Source of the DNA: Pseudomonas morbosilactucae
GTDB taxonomy: Bacteria > Pseudomonadota > Gammaproteobacteria > Pseudomonadales > Pseudomonadaceae
Direction: 5' to 3'
Length of the DNA: 64,000 nucleotides
NCBI RefSeq assembly: GCF_023241715.1
Contig: NZ_JALQCW010000026.1
Coordinates: forward strand, 1-64,000
The notes beneath the pieces were generated by a model. It saw only the letters and a program-made list of their open reading frames with translations, made no database searches and was not told where the DNA came from. Positions 8,434 through 18,439 of the stretch are shown one piece after another; position 1 is the stretch's first letter, and each line of letters begins with the position of its first letter. The translations under genes were made by a program, and so were the position numbers.

Positions 8434-9675
8434 TTACCACAGGGCCAGGGTGTAACTCAGGATCAAGCGGGTTTCGTCCAGGTCATTGCCGAAGTTCGAA
8501 CGAACCGTGGCATTTCTGACCTTGAGGCCGAGGTTCTTCAGCGAGCCGCTCTGTATCACGTAACCGATATCGGTATCGCGTTCCCACTCTTTGCCGGTGT
8601 TGTGGCCGGCGACCAGGGCGTTGTCACCTTGGACATAACGGCTCATGAACGTCAGCCCGGGGATGCCCAGGGCGGCGAAGTTGTAGTCGTAGCGCAACTG
8701 CCAGGAGCGTTCCTGGGTGTTGGCGAAGTCGTTGATCTGCACAAAGTTGACCAGGTAGGGGTCGCTGTTGGCGATGTAGGGGAACGGGTCATCACCGCTC
8801 ATGCGCTGATAGGCCGCGGTGAAGACGTTGGAGCCCAGGGTGTAGGCGACCTGGCCGTTGGCGGCACGGTTGTCGAGGGGGCGGAAGTTGCCGTCGTCGG
8901 TGCTTTTTGAATAGCGCAGGTCGAACTTCAGCGACTGTTGCGCGGCAAGGGGAATCTCGTAGACCACGCCGCCAAACAACTGTCGATAGACGTTTTCCAG
9001 GTTGCCGTAGTACAGGCTGGTGCTCAGGGCCTTGCTGAAACTGTAGGTGCCGCCGGCAAAGCGAAAGTCATCGCTGACCCCGCCGATGCGGTTGCCGGTG
9101 AAGTCCTCGTAGTTGGAGGAACTGTTGAATTTGATTTGTTGCAGCTTGCCGCCTTGCAGGGCCAGCCGGTCAATGTCGTTCGAGGTCAGCAGCGCCCCTT
9201 CGAAAGTGGACGGCAGCAGGCGGGTGTCGTTGCTCGATACCACCGGGCTGCGAAAAGCCAGCGAGCCGACCTTGAGTACGGTCTGGGACACCTTGGCTTT
9301 GGCCGTCAGCCCCAGTTTGGAATACTCACTCTGGGAGCCGCGGCGGTTGTTCGAACTCAGGTCGGCCGGCAGTAAGCCGGTGCCGCCAGAACCGTCCCCG
9401 CCGTCGAGCTTCACGCCGAGCATGCCCAGGGCATCCACGCCCAGCCCCAGGGTGCCGGCGGTGTAACCCGACTCGAAGCGCACCATGGCGCCCTGCGCCC
9501 ACTCCGCTGCTGAGTCACGCTGGGCGGTAGGCGGGCCGTTGCGAAAGTCACGGTTGAAATAGAAGTTGCGCAGTTCCACGCTGGCTTTGCTGTCAGCAAT
9601 AAAGTCTGCCGATGCAGTTAATGGGAAAACTAACGCGCACGCACCGGCCAGGGTAAAAACCTTATTGATCAACAT
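8434..9675 (-). CDS. OprD-family outer-membrane porin
   Basis: The 413-residue precursor has a signal peptide (cleavage near ASA-DF, residue 23). The start of the mature protein, DSKASVELRNFYFNRD, is characteristic of the OprD/OccD-OccK family. It also has the later NTRLLPSTFEGAL and WQLRYDYNFA blocks and ends in a tryptophan as the terminal beta-strand residue. OprD porins pass small carboxylates or basic amino acids. It is the last gene of the 5-oxoproline-type operon, about 150 bases after the biotin carboxylase. It probably supplies the operon's substrate, perhaps pyroglutamate, across the outer membrane. Confidence 0.88.
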   Translation of the reverse strand: MLINKVFTLAGACALVFPLTASADFIADSKASVELRNFYFNRDFRNGPPTAQRDSAAEWAQGAMVRFESGYTAGTLGLGVDALGMLGVKLDGGDGSGGTGLLPADLSSNNRRGSQSEYSKLGLTAKAKVSQTVLKVGSLAFRSPVVSSNDTRLLPSTFEGALLTSNDIDRLALQGGKLQQIKFNSSSNYEDFTGNRIGGVSDDFRFAGGTYSFSKALSTSLYYGNLENVYRQLFGGVVYEIPLAAQQSLKFDLRYSKSTDDGNFRPLDNRAANGQVAYTLGSNVFTAAYQRMSGDDPFPYIANSDPYLVNFVQINDFANTQERSWQLRYDYNFAALGIPGLTFMSRYVQGDNALVAGHNTGKEWERDTDIGYVIQSGSLKNLGLKVRNATVRSNFGNDLDETRLILSYTLALW

Positions 9676-9828
9676 GCTCTTTATGCTCCAGATAACGGCA
9701 GATTTATTGATTGAGTTTTATCGTTATGTTGAGTGCAAAGTTACATCTACAGTTTTCTGCGGGCAGCACGCAGCAACCGGGTTATTACCCCGTTGCGCGT
9801 ACTGTCTGCGAAAAGAAAAGCGTTTAAA

Positions 9829-11568
9829 TCAATCAGCGGTCTTGATGCGGCCGATCACGGAACCGGCTTCGAAGTAGGCACCGGCCTGTTGGCCAATCTG
9901 CACCTGGCCGGCACAGGGGGCGAGGATCGAGGTTTCCATCTTCATCGCTTCGACCACCGCGATCACTTGCCCCGCGCTCACCGCTTCGCCGTCTGCGACG
10001 ACCCAGGTATGCAGATTGCCCGCTACCGGTGTCAGTACCGCCTGTGGGTCAGCGGCTTCGCTTGGACGGGGGCTTTCGCCGGCGGGGCCTACTGCAGTCA
10101 GGCTGACGCCCCGCAGCAGCGCGGCCGGCAGGCCCAGTTCATGGCGCTTGCCGTCGATCTCGACGAAGGTGCGCAGCACGTCAGGGTCGGCCGACACGGG
10201 GTTGCGTGGGGCGATGGTGATCTGCTCGGCGAAATCGGTCTCGATCCAGCGGGTGTGCACGGCGAATCGATCGGCACCGGTGAAGTCGGCATGGTCCATC
10301 ACGGCCCGGTGGAAGGGCAGCACCGAGGCGATGCCCTCGATCTTGAATTCGGCCAGGGCGCGTCGAGCGCGGGCAATCGCCTGTTCGCGGGTGGCGCCGC
10401 TGACGATCAGTTTCGCCATCATCGAATCGAAGGTGCTGGGCACCCGTGAACCACTGACCACGCCGCTGTCCAGGCGCACGCCCGGGCCGGAGGGCGGCAG
10501 GAATTCGCTGATTTCCCCGGGTGTGGGCAGGAAGCCCTTGCCCGCGTCTTCGGCGTTGATGCGGAACTCGAAACTGTGGCCACGCGGGGTCGGTGTTTCG
10601 CTGAAAGACAGCGGCAAACCGTCGGCGATGCGCAGTTGCTCGATCACCAGGTCGACGCCGGTGGTTTCTTCAGTCACCGGGTGCTCGACTTGCAGGCGGG
10701 TGTTGACCTCAAGGAACGACAGGGTGCCGTCCTGGCTGAGTAGGAACTCCACGGTGCCGGCGCCCACGTAGCCGGCTTTGGCACAAATCGCCTCGGCGGC
10801 CTGATGAATGCGCTGGCGCTGGGCGTCGTTGATAAAGGGCGCAGGCGCTTCTTCCACCAGCTTCTGGTTGCGTCGCTGCAGCGAGCAGTCACGGGTTCCG
10901 ACCACCACTACCTTGCCGTGTTTGTCGGCCAGTATTTGCGCCTCGATGTGTCGAGGGCGGTCGAGGAACTGCTCGACGAAGCATTCGCCACGACCGAAGG
11001 CCGCTTCTGCTTCACGTACGGCGGACGCGTAGAGTTCGGCGACCTCGTCCAGGCGCCAGGCGACTTTCATGCCACGGCCGCCGCCACCGAAGGCGGCCTT
11101 GATGGCAATCGGCAGGCCGTGTTGCTCGGCAAAGGCCAGCACTTCGGCGGCGCTTTCAACCGGCCCGGGGGTGCCGGCGACCAGGGGCGCACCGACCTGC
11201 TGCGCCAATTTCCGCGCTTCGACCTTGTCCCCCAGCACGTCGATGGTCTCGGGGTTGGGGCCGACCCAGATCAGCCCGGCGTTGATCACCGCACGGGCGA
11301 AGTCGGCCCGCTCCGACAGAAAGCCATAGCCGGGGTGCACCGCATCGGCGCCGCTGCGTTGGGCGATGGCGATGAGCTTTTGGATATCCAGGTAGGTCTC
11401 TGCCGGGCGTTGGCCGTTCAGGGAAAAGGCTTCGTCGGCCTGGCGCACATGCAGGGCGTCGATGTCTGCATCGGCATAGACGGCGACCGACTGCACACCG
11501 TAGTCGCGGCAGGCGCGGGCGATGCGGACGGCGATTTCACCACGGTTGGCGATCAGTAATTTTTTCAT
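9829..11568 (-). CDS. biotin carboxylase fused to a biotin carrier domain
   Basis: The 579-residue protein begins with the biotin carboxylase N-terminus [19 protein letters not shown] and contains the ATP-grasp glycine loop [12 protein letters not shown]. It ends with a biotinyl-lipoyl domain whose EAMKM motif places biotin on Lys543. It would carboxylate its own biotin with ATP and bicarbonate. The start overlaps the stop of the PxpBC gene by four bases. The carboxyl acceptor is unknown, but the neighbour carries a carboxyltransferase-like PxpC domain, so the two may form a biotin-dependent enzyme working with the 5-oxoprolinase subunits. It is not the housekeeping accC, which lacks a carrier domain. 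Confidence 0.85.
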   Translation of the reverse strand: MKKLLIANRGEIAVRIARACRDYGVQSVAVYADADIDALHVRQADEAFSLNGQRPAETYLDIQKLIAIAQRSGADAVHPGYGFLSERADFARAVINAGLIWVGPNPETIDVLGDKVEARKLAQQVGAPLVAGTPGPVESAAEVLAFAEQHGLPIAIKAAFGGGGRGMKVAWRLDEVAELYASAVREAEAAFGRGECFVEQFLDRPRHIEAQILADKHGKVVVVGTRDCSLQRRNQKLVEEAPAPFINDAQRQRIHQAAEAICAKAGYVGAGTVEFLLSQDGTLSFLEVNTRLQVEHPVTEETTGVDLVIEQLRIADGLPLSFSETPTPRGHSFEFRINAEDAGKGFLPTPGEISEFLPPSGPGVRLDSGVVSGSRVPSTFDSMMAKLIVSGATREQAIARARRALAEFKIEGIASVLPFHRAVMDHADFTGADRFAVHTRWIETDFAEQITIAPRNPVSADPDVLRTFVEIDGKRHELGLPAALLRGVSLTAVGPAGESPRPSEAADPQAVLTPVAGNLHTWVVADGEAVSAGQVIAVVEAMKMETSILAPCAGQVQIGQQAGAYFEAGSVIGRIKTAD

Positions 11569-13184
11569 GGGGTTTTCTTCGCATCGGCAGTTGAAAAAGA
11601 GGCTTCGGTGCTGGGTTGAATGTCCTGGAAGCCGTCCAGAGGGTTGAAGCGAATCTGCGCATTGATCGGTATCTGCCCCGCTAGGTCCAGATGGTGGCTG
11701 GCCACGGCGGCGATCACCGGATAACCGCCCGTCAGCGGGTGGTCGGCCAGGAACAGCACGGGTTGGCCGCTGGCTGGAACCTGGATGGCGCCGACGGAGG
11801 TGCCTTCGCTGGGCAGCTCCTGGTGATTGCTGCGCGTCAGCGGCGTGTCACCGGCCAGGCGAATGCCGACCCGGTTGGACTGTGGGGTGACGCGCCAGAG
11901 CTGGCTGCTCAAGCGCTCGATGGCGTCTGCGGTAAACCAGTCGGTGCGCGGCCCCATGACCACGTCGAGGGTGATGATCTCGGCCGTCGTCGGCAGTTCG
12001 AACGCCGGGGCTTCGTTCAGCGAGACGCTGGTGCCCGTGGTCAGTGTGGTAAAGCCCAAGCGGTCGCCGACGGCCAGCGCCGGTGGGCCGACCTGGGCCA
12101 GGGTGTCGGTGGACAAGCTGCCGAGCACCGGTGTGACCTCGAAGCCACCACGAATCGCCAGGTAGCTGCGCAGCCCCGCAAGGGGGGAACCCAGGTTGAC
12201 GCGGTCGCCCACGTCCAGTTCGATGGGCTGGTAGTTGCTGGCTGGCCATTGCACGCCGCTGGCGTTGGTGATGGTCACCGGGGTGTGTGCGCCGGTGATC
12301 GCGATCACGGCGCGGCCATGGCAAACGAAACTCAGGCCGCCGAGTACCGACTCCACGCAGGCCATGTCCGAGCGGTTGCCCACGGCGCGGTTGGCCGCCC
12401 GCAGGGCGCCCAGGTCCAGCGCGCCGGAGCGGGAAACGCCTTGGCCGGTTTGTCCGGGGCGCCCCAGGTCCTGCAATACGCTGTGTAACCCGGGGCTGAC
12501 AATTTCCAGGTAGGCGCCGCTGGGGTCGGCGGCCCGGGCGGGTGCTGCCGGAGCAGGCAGGCCGTTGGCGGGGAGCGGGCCGGCATCGGTAAAGCGCACC
12601 TTGTAGCCAGGACGCAGCAGGGCCGGTTCGGCTCGGTTCAGGTCCCACATCTGCAAGGGCGTGACCCCGATGATCTGCCATCCGCCGGGGCTGGCTTGCG
12701 GGTAGACGCCGCTGAAATCCCCGGCCAGGGCCACGGCGCCCGCCGGTATGCGGGTGCGCGGGGTTTTGCGGCGTGGCACTTGGAACCCGGCCCCGCCGGT
12801 GAGGTAGGCGAAGCCCGGCGCGAAGCCGCAGAAGGCCACGCTGTAGTCATGGGCGGTGTGGCGCTGGATCACTTCATTGCGGCTGATGCCCAGCAGCGTG
12901 GCGACCTCGTCGAGGTCTTCGCCGTTGTAATGCACGGGGATTTCCACCCGGCGCTGCTCACCTTCGCGGCGCTGGCTCAGGTCGCGGCCGGCGATGCGGT
13001 CGACCAGCGCCTGGCGTTCGATGGCGCTGGGGCGGAATTGGATCAGCAGCGTTCGAGCGGCAGGAACAATTTCCTCCACGCCAGCAATAGGCTCCGCCAT
13101 CAGGGCGTCGAACAAGGCCAAGGTCTCGTCGAGGTCGTTCAGTTCGACGAGCAGGGCGTCCAGGTTGACCGGTAGAAAGCGCAC
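11565..13184 (-). CDS. pxpBC: fused 5-oxoprolinase subunits PxpB-PxpC (KipI-KipA)
   Basis: The 539-residue protein joins two usually separate subunits. Residues 1 to about 210 are KipI/PxpB-like ([15 protein letters not shown], then [19 protein letters not shown]). Residues from about 225 on are KipA/PxpC-like, the biotin-dependent carboxyltransferase fold ([42 protein letters not shown]). With PxpA these convert 5-oxo-L-proline to glutamate using ATP. The start is GTG 13184 with AGGAG six bases upstream. The next gene overlaps by four bases. In Bacillus subtilis the same partners are kipI and kipA. Confidence 0.87.
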   Translation of the reverse strand: MRFLPVNLDALLVELNDLDETLALFDALMAEPIAGVEEIVPAARTLLIQFRPSAIERQALVDRIAGRDLSQRREGEQRRVEIPVHYNGEDLDEVATLLGISRNEVIQRHTAHDYSVAFCGFAPGFAYLTGGAGFQVPRRKTPRTRIPAGAVALAGDFSGVYPQASPGGWQIIGVTPLQMWDLNRAEPALLRPGYKVRFTDAGPLPANGLPAPAAPARAADPSGAYLEIVSPGLHSVLQDLGRPGQTGQGVSRSGALDLGALRAANRAVGNRSDMACVESVLGGLSFVCHGRAVIAITGAHTPVTITNASGVQWPASNYQPIELDVGDRVNLGSPLAGLRSYLAIRGGFEVTPVLGSLSTDTLAQVGPPALAVGDRLGFTTLTTGTSVSLNEAPAFELPTTAEIITLDVVMGPRTDWFTADAIERLSSQLWRVTPQSNRVGIRLAGDTPLTRSNHQELPSEGTSVGAIQVPASGQPVLFLADHPLTGGYPVIAAVASHHLDLAGQIPINAQIRFNPLDGFQDIQPSTEASFSTADAKKTP

Positions 13185-13193
13185 AGGAAACTC

Positions 13194-14000
13194 CTAGACG
13201 TGGTAGGTGCTGTCGGGCACATCGGTGATGAACATGTGGCCGGGCGCATGGGTGATCGCGAAGGGTACACCCGAGGCCGCCACTGCCGCCTGGGGCGTCA
13301 CACCGCAGGCCCAGAACACCGGGACCTCGCCCGGCTCGATGCGCACGGCATCGCCATAGTCGGGTCGGCTCAGGTCCTGGATACCCAGCAGTGCCGGCTC
13401 ACCGATGTGCACCGGGGCGCCGTGGACCGAGGGGTAGCGCCCGGAAATCCCGCTGGCCTCGGCCACGCGATCGGCCGGGATCGGCCGCATCGACACCACC
13501 ATTTCACCCTGCAGGCGTCCCGCCGGGCGGCAGGCGCGGTTGGTCCGGTACATCGGCACGTTGCAGCCGTCCGCGATATGCCGCACTTCGATACCGGCTT
13601 CTTGCAAGGCGGTTTCAAAGGTGAAGCTGCAGCCAATCAAGAACGCCACCATATCGTCGTGTTCGGCCCAGGCCTGGGTGGCGTCGCTGACTTCTTCGAC
13701 CATTTTGCCGTCACGCCAGATGCGATACAGGGGGATGTCGGTGCGCAGGTCGGCGCTTTCCGCCAGCAGGGTCCTCGGGCTGCCGGCATCGCTGACGTCG
13801 AGGATCGGGCAGGCTTTCGGGTTGCGCTGGGCGTACAGCAGAAAGTCGTAGGCCCATTCGCGTGGCAAGGCGATCAGGTTGGCCTGGGTCATGCCCGGGG
13901 CAATGCCGGCCGTGGGCGTGATCAGGCCGCCACGGTAAGTTTTGCGTGCTTCCTGGGCCGCGGCGATGGCCGCCTGACGGGCGCGGGCGAGGGCATTCAT
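13194..14000 (-). CDS. DUF1445 putative hydro-lyase (YcsI family)
   Basis: The 268-residue protein starts with [18 protein letters not shown] and has [13 protein letters not shown] and NVPMYRTN, all standard for the YcsI/DUF1445 family. Members include D-glutamate cyclase-like enzymes and putative hydro-lyases. In this setting it may interconvert glutamate or pyroglutamate stereoisomers, which is inference. It overlaps pxpA by four bases upstream and lies nine bases from pxpBC downstream. The same position is held by ycsI in the Bacillus ycsFGI-kipIAR locus. Confidence 0.83.
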   Translation of the reverse strand: MNALARARQAAIAAAQEARKTYRGGLITPTAGIAPGMTQANLIALPREWAYDFLLYAQRNPKACPILDVSDAGSPRTLLAESADLRTDIPLYRIWRDGKMVEEVSDATQAWAEHDDMVAFLIGCSFTFETALQEAGIEVRHIADGCNVPMYRTNRACRPAGRLQGEMVVSMRPIPADRVAEASGISGRYPSVHGAPVHIGEPALLGIQDLSRPDYGDAVRIEPGEVPVFWACGVTPQAAVAASGVPFAITHAPGHMFITDVPDSTYHV

Positions 14001-14767
14001 GGGCGATCTCCAGCAAAAGGCCGCAGGGACAGGTTGGCGTTTTCCAGCACTCGGCGCAGTTCGCGGGCCATTTCCACGGCGGCGGGGCTGTCGCCATGGA
14101 CACAGATCGAGTCGGCCTGGATGCGGGTCCGGCTGCCATCGATGGCTTCGATGGTGCCGTCTTCCACGAGGCGTAGCATGCGTTGGGCCACGAGCTTGGG
14201 GTCGTGCAGCACGGCCCCGGGCTCACGTCGCGAAACCAGGGTGCCCTGGGGCGTGTAGGCACGGTCCGCGAAGGCTTCGGCGACACACTGCAAACCTTCG
14301 TTGCGTGCCAGCTCAATCAGCTCGGAACCGGCCAGGGCCACGAGCACCAGCGTGGGGTCGATGGCACGGATGGCCTCGATCACCGCCAGCGCCTGGCGGC
14401 GGTCGTGGGCAATGGTGTTGTACAGGGCGCCGTGGGGTTTCACGTAGCGCACCGAGGTGCCGGCGGCCTTGGCCAGGCCTTGCAGCGCACCGATCTGGTA
14501 AATCACGTCTGCGGTCAGCTCATCACTGGCCACGTCCATGTTCCGTCGGCCGAAGCCCACTTTGTCCGGGTAGGCGACATGGGCACCGATGGTGACATTC
14601 TTGGCCACCGCGGCTTTCAGGGTCCGCAGGATGCCGGCCGGGTCGCCGGCGTGGAAGCCGCACGCGACGTTGGCGCTGGTCACCACATCGAGCATCGCAG
14701 CATCGTCGCCCATGCTCCAGGCGCCGAAGCTTTCTCCCAGGTCGCTGTTAAGGTCAATTGCACGCAT
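13997..14767 (-). CDS. pxpA: 5-oxoprolinase subunit A
   Basis: The 256-residue product is of the LamB/YcsF family. It has the N-terminal [25 protein letters not shown] and IGAHVAYPD motifs, then VKPHGALYN. The conserved Asp and His residues of these motifs line the active site in the family. Together with PxpB and PxpC it opens the lactam ring of 5-oxo-L-proline with ATP. It follows the NRAMP-like permease gene by 20 bases and overlaps the DUF1445 gene by four. Length matches the family norm of about 250 residues. Confidence 0.92.
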   Translation of the reverse strand: MRAIDLNSDLGESFGAWSMGDDAAMLDVVTSANVACGFHAGDPAGILRTLKAAVAKNVTIGAHVAYPDKVGFGRRNMDVASDELTADVIYQIGALQGLAKAAGTSVRYVKPHGALYNTIAHDRRQALAVIEAIRAIDPTLVLVALAGSELIELARNEGLQCVAEAFADRAYTPQGTLVSRREPGAVLHDPKLVAQRMLRLVEDGTIEAIDGSRTRIQADSICVHGDSPAAVEMARELRRVLENANLSLRPFAGDRP

Positions 14768-14787
14768 CTGAATAATCTCCGGTTAAA

Positions 14788-16020
14788 TCACGCTGCGCCG
14801 ATGAACGCAAAGATGGCACCTGCCGACTTGTAAGCCATGAACCACGACAGCAGGCAAGTCAGGATGCCCAGCACCAGCAACCAGCGAGGATAGTGATAGC
14901 CGTCCATCAGGTCGGAACGGCGCCAGCCCACGTACATGAAGATGCTCAGGCCCAGCGGCAGGATCAGGCCGTTGAAGCCGCCCGCGAAGACCAACAGGGC
15001 CGCCGGTGGCTTGCCCAGCACCATATAAACAATCAGCGAAATGACAATGAAAACAACGGTGGCCAGGTGGCGCACCCGCTCAGTAATACGCTTCGAGAAC
15101 ACGGTGATAAAGGACATCGAGGTGTAAGACGCACCGATCACACTGCTGATCCCCGCCGCCCACAGCACCAGGCCGAACATCATCATGCCAATGTTGCCGG
15201 CAGCCGCCTGGAACGCCTGGCCCGCAGGGTTGGCGCCTTTGCCCGACACGTCGATGACCACGCCGCTGGCCACGACCCCGAGAATCGCCAGGAACAGAAC
15301 GTAGCGGGCGACGCCGGTGACCAGAATGCCGGTCAGCGCAGCCTTGGAGACGGCCTCGATATTTTCCACACCCACCGTGCCGCGATCGAGCAAGCGGTGC
15401 GCGCCGGCGTAGGTGATGTAGCCGCCCACGGTGCCACCGACGATGGTGGTGATGGAGGCGAAGTCGATGAAGTCAGGCCATACCGATTGACGCAGGGCTT
15501 CGCCCAACGGCGGATGGGTCGCGAAGGCGGCGAACAGGATCAGGCACACCTTGAGGATGCCCAGGCCCATCATGATGCGGTCCATGGCAATGCCGGCGCG
15601 GTGGGACGAGAAAATCGCGATGGCCAGCAGCGCACTCAACGCGCCTCCCCATTTCGGGTCCAGGCCGGTCAAGGCATTCAAGCCCAGGCCCGCGCCGGCA
15701 ATGTTGCCCAGCATGAACACCAGGCCGCCACACAGCACCAATAACGTCAGCAGGTAGCCACTCCCCGGGATGGCCGCGTTGGCCAGGTCCGCCGCGCGCA
15801 TTTTGGTCAGCGACACAATGCGCCAGACGTTCAGCTGCACGACGAAGTCGATCAGGATCGAGGCCAGGATACCGAACGCAAACGCAGCACCCAGGGTCGC
15901 GGTGAACGTCGCCGTTTGGGTCAGGAAACCTGGCCCAATGGCGGACGTGGCCATCATGAATATGGCGGCGACCAAAGAGGCGCGCCGCGCTTTTGTGAAC
16001 TCTTGAGTGGTCTGTGTCAC
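14788..16020 (-). CDS. NRAMP-like permease (YcsG type)
   Basis: The protein has about 11 membrane helices and the NRAMP-superfamily layout, with SAIGPGFLTQTATF in the first helix. This replaces the DPGN metal motif of true manganese/iron importers, so the substrate is probably not a metal. Its place as first gene of a 5-oxoproline operon, like ycsG in Bacillus, points to an organic-acid or pyroglutamate carrier. GTG 16020 is preferred (AGGA eight bases before) and gives 410 residues. An in-frame start at 16071 is unsupported. Confidence 0.82.
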   Translation of the reverse strand: MTQTTQEFTKARRASLVAAIFMMATSAIGPGFLTQTATFTATLGAAFAFGILASILIDFVVQLNVWRIVSLTKMRAADLANAAIPGSGYLLTLLVLCGGLVFMLGNIAGAGLGLNALTGLDPKWGGALSALLAIAIFSSHRAGIAMDRIMMGLGILKVCLILFAAFATHPPLGEALRQSVWPDFIDFASITTIVGGTVGGYITYAGAHRLLDRGTVGVENIEAVSKAALTGILVTGVARYVLFLAILGVVASGVVIDVSGKGANPAGQAFQAAAGNIGMMMFGLVLWAAGISSVIGASYTSMSFITVFSKRITERVRHLATVVFIVISLIVYMVLGKPPAALLVFAGGFNGLILPLGLSIFMYVGWRRSDLMDGYHYPRWLLVLGILTCLLSWFMAYKSAGAIFAFIGAA

Positions 16021-16114
16021 GGCATCATTCCTACGGTGAGAGATACCTGGGCTGAGCAATGAGCATGCCAAGACTCAAACATCATCCCTGTAATGTAGGT
16101 GTATCAAGCATTTA

Positions 16115-16127
16115 TTGTTGAACAATC
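16115..16127. promoter_or_regulatory. palindromic operator candidate of the pxp operon
   Basis: ATTGTTGAACAAT is a perfect 6-1-6 inverted repeat. It lies in the intergenic region between the NRAMP-like gene and the divergent GntR regulator, 95 bases before the permease start. Size and symmetry fit a GntR/FCD dimer site. It is the clearest palindrome in this spacer. Confidence 0.5.
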
Positions 16128-16275
16128 CATATATTTTGAGTGAGTCATTTGCACCAAGTTGTTACTTCAAAACCCAGCGGTGCTACTTAATGAAGCACGC
16201 TTCATGCTTGATCCTTGTGCCCTGCACTAAGCTCTGATGGAATACCGGCGCGGTTTTTCTCATCCTGGATCTTTT

Positions 16276-16941
16276 ATGAACGACGCCTCTCCCGCTCTTC
16301 CTCGCACACTGGGAGAAACCATTACCCAAGAGATACGCAGAATGCTGGTCGAGGGTGAGCTGGTACCCGGCCAACGCCTGTCAGAAGCCGCCCTTGCCGA
16401 AAATCTGGATATCTCTCGCAACACCTTGAGAGAGGCGTTCAGGGTCCTGACCCGCGAGGGCTTGCTCAAGCACGAACCCAACCGTGGGGTGACCGTGGCA
16501 GAGCCGGACATGGGCTCGATCATCGACATCTACAGGGTGCGCCGCTTCATTGAATGCAAAGCGATCGCCCAGGGTTATCCCCAGCATCCAGGCACACTGC
16601 ACATGCGCGAAGCGGTCGAATCCGGCGTCCGCGCGCGGGAAACCAAGGACTGGGTGGCGGTCGGCACCGCCAACATGATGTTCCACAAAGCAATCGTCGA
16701 ACTCGCCGACAGCCCCCGCCTGGTGGTGTTCTACGGCCAGATCTCGGCCGAATTGCGACTCGCCTTCGGGCTGCTCAACGACCCGCAGTTCCTGCACCTG
16801 CCGTTCCTCGACATGAACGCCTCGATTCTCCAATGCCTGGAAGAAGGCCGGCCCAACGACGCCGCCACCATGCTCGAGAGCTACCTGGTGCAATCGGAAC
16901 GCACCGTTTTGGCGGCGTATGAGCGTAGTACCAAGCGGTAG
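16276..16941 (+). CDS. GntR-family regulator with FCD domain
   Basis: The 221-residue protein has an N-terminal winged helix (EIRRMLVEGELVPGQRLSEAALAENLDISRNTLREAF is the expected pattern, split at 20 residues: EIRRMLVEGELVPG then RLSEAALAENLDIS). An all-helical FCD ligand domain follows, with HKAIVELADSPRL. It is divergent from the 5-oxoproline operon and probably represses it until a substrate such as 5-oxoproline or a related acid binds. ATG 16276 is chosen over 16237 because GGAT lies at a suitable distance and the FadR-type start is then of usual length. Confidence 0.85.
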   Translation: MNDASPALPRTLGETITQEIRRMLVEGELVPGQRLSEAALAENLDISRNTLREAFRVLTREGLLKHEPNRGVTVAEPDMGSIIDIYRVRRFIECKAIAQGYPQHPGTLHMREAVESGVRARETKDWVAVGTANMMFHKAIVELADSPRLVVFYGQISAELRLAFGLLNDPQFLHLPFLDMNASILQCLEEGRPNDAATMLESYLVQSERTVLAAYERSTKR

Positions 16942-17264
16942 ACGATTTGATGGGGGGGGAGCCCATACACGCGGCGATCAATGCGTAGCGCGTTCTGTGC
17001 CTGAGTCATAACGGGTGGTACTGCGCTGAGCATATGGGGCTTACTCCTGTGAGGTCAGGTTGCGCTCTTATCATTGCAGGAGTTGCCCGTCGTACATGCA
17101 GCAGACGGTCAGAAGTGGACACCTGGATGCCACCGACCTTTGCATCGCCTTGGAAGAGGTCACATTGGCCAACCCAAAACGCACCTTGAGCAAACGCGGC
17201 TAGGCGCGTTCACGCCGTTATAGTCGACTCTATTGCCGACCGTACTTCCCGGAGGCTTTTCCCA
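16942..17264. other. intergenic region without a recognised gene
   Basis: These 323 bases lie between the GntR and AraC regulators. I see no convincing reading frame or terminator. The last 14 bases contain the GGAGG ribosome binding site (17251-17255) of the AraC-type gene. The sequence near 17095-17165 could be a decayed coding end, but no family is recognised. Confidence 0.5.
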
Positions 17265-18134
17265 GTGTCTGACATGCCGACCAACGTCGCTTACACAAAA
17301 CGCTTCAACGCCGTACTCGCCTACATTGATGCCCATCTCGAAGGTGACCTGTCGGTGAAGACGTTGAGCCATGTGGCGAACTTTTCGGCGTTTCACTTCC
17401 ATCGGCAATTCACCGCGTTCGTGGGAGTGTCTGTCTCGCGTTATGTGCAACTGATGCGGCTACGACGCGCGGCACATCGCCTGGCCTCCCTCGCGGATCA
17501 CTCGGTACTGGACGCCGCACTCGGTGCCGGCTTTGAAAGTCCCGAGGCATTTTGCAGGGCGTTCAGGCGGGCGTTCGGTATGACGCCGAGTGCGTTCGGG
17601 AAGGAACCGAACTGGCAGGTCTGGAGTACGGTATTCGCAATCCCTCACTTTTCCAGGACCATCATCATGCAAGTACGAATCGTGGAATTCCCTGAAGTCA
17701 GGGTCGCAACGCTTGAACACTGCGGACCCGCCGGGCTCGTCAATGAGAGCGTATGCAAGTTCATCGAGTGGCGTATGCAGAGCGGACAGTCGCCGGTGGC
17801 ATCGAGTCGCACCTTTGGCATTCCCTATGGCAACCCCGATACGACACCTCCACAAGAATTCCGCTTCGCAATCTGCGGCGAGATTCACGAGGCCGTGGCG
17901 TCGAATGCGTTCGGCGTGCACGAGATCGTCATTCCTGGCGGTCGCTGCGTCGTGGTGCGACACGCGGGGTCACCGGATCACATCGGCGAAACGATCTATC
18001 CGATTTACCGCGATTGGCTTCCGGCCAGTGGAGAGGAACTGCGTGACCAGCCGCTGTTCTTTCATTACCTGAGCGCCTATCCCGAGACACCGCAGGATCA
18101 GTGGCAAACTGATGTGTATGTTCCGCTGCAATAG
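17265..18134 (+). CDS. AraC-type regulator with GyrI-like ligand domain
   Basis: The 289-residue protein has its AraC/XylS double helix-turn-helix at the N-terminus (about 10-110; FSAFHFHRQFTAFVG and ALGAGFESPEAFCRAFRRAF). A GyrI/SbmC-like effector domain fills the rest. This is the Rob/SoxS-RobA style layout found in drug- or stress-responsive activators. It starts at GTG 17265 with GGAGG nine bases upstream. It is the last chromosomal gene before the island and is followed by a terminator. The target is unknown. Confidence 0.85.
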   Translation: MSDMPTNVAYTKRFNAVLAYIDAHLEGDLSVKTLSHVANFSAFHFHRQFTAFVGVSVSRYVQLMRLRRAAHRLASLADHSVLDAALGAGFESPEAFCRAFRRAFGMTPSAFGKEPNWQVWSTVFAIPHFSRTIIMQVRIVEFPEVRVATLEHCGPAGLVNESVCKFIEWRMQSGQSPVASSRTFGIPYGNPDTTPPQEFRFAICGEIHEAVASNAFGVHEIVIPGGRCVVVRHAGSPDHIGETIYPIYRDWLPASGEELRDQPLFFHYLSAYPETPQDQWQTDVYVPLQ

Positions 18135-18227
18135 CGGAGCAAGCAGCTTTCGACCCTGACGGACATTGACGAGTGTCCGCGCAGCAATGTGACAGGCTCT
18201 AGGGGGCGTTTCCAAACCCCAGAAACA

Positions 18228-18262
18228 ACAAAGCCCTCGTATTTCTACGAGGGCTTTGTTTT
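18228..18262. terminator. intrinsic terminator, probably the original tRNA-Thr terminator
   Basis: A perfect 14-bp stem (18228-18241 with 18246-18259, loop TTTC) is flanked by A and T runs. It follows the AraC gene on the plus strand. Read on the minus strand it sits just after the left att copy, where the tRNA-Thr 3' end would have been before island insertion. It therefore was probably the terminator of that tRNA. Confidence 0.8.
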
Positions 18263-18287
18263 GTATGGTGCGGCACCAGGAGTCGAA
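18261..18287. repeat. left attachment site (copy of tRNA-Thr 3' end)
   Basis: This stretch repeats the 3' end of tRNA-Thr at 27867-27893 in the same orientation: TTGTATGGTGC is shared, then GGCAC, then AGGAGTCGAA. The two copies differ only by single-base gaps: the left lacks one base in CCGG, the right lacks one in ACCAGG. Beyond position 18288 they diverge at once. This is what a tyrosine-integrase core duplication looks like. Confidence 0.75.
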
Positions 18288-18439
18288 TCAGAAGTTAACT
18301 TCATGTAAATAAATAGTTTTTATCAAAAATGAGCTTCTTCTATCCCTAAAACTATCCTGATTAACTGTTCGCTCGTTGGATGGATTGTTTACTGTCTCCG
18401 GTCTATAGTTGCATTTTGCAATCATGGAGCGAGCGCATT

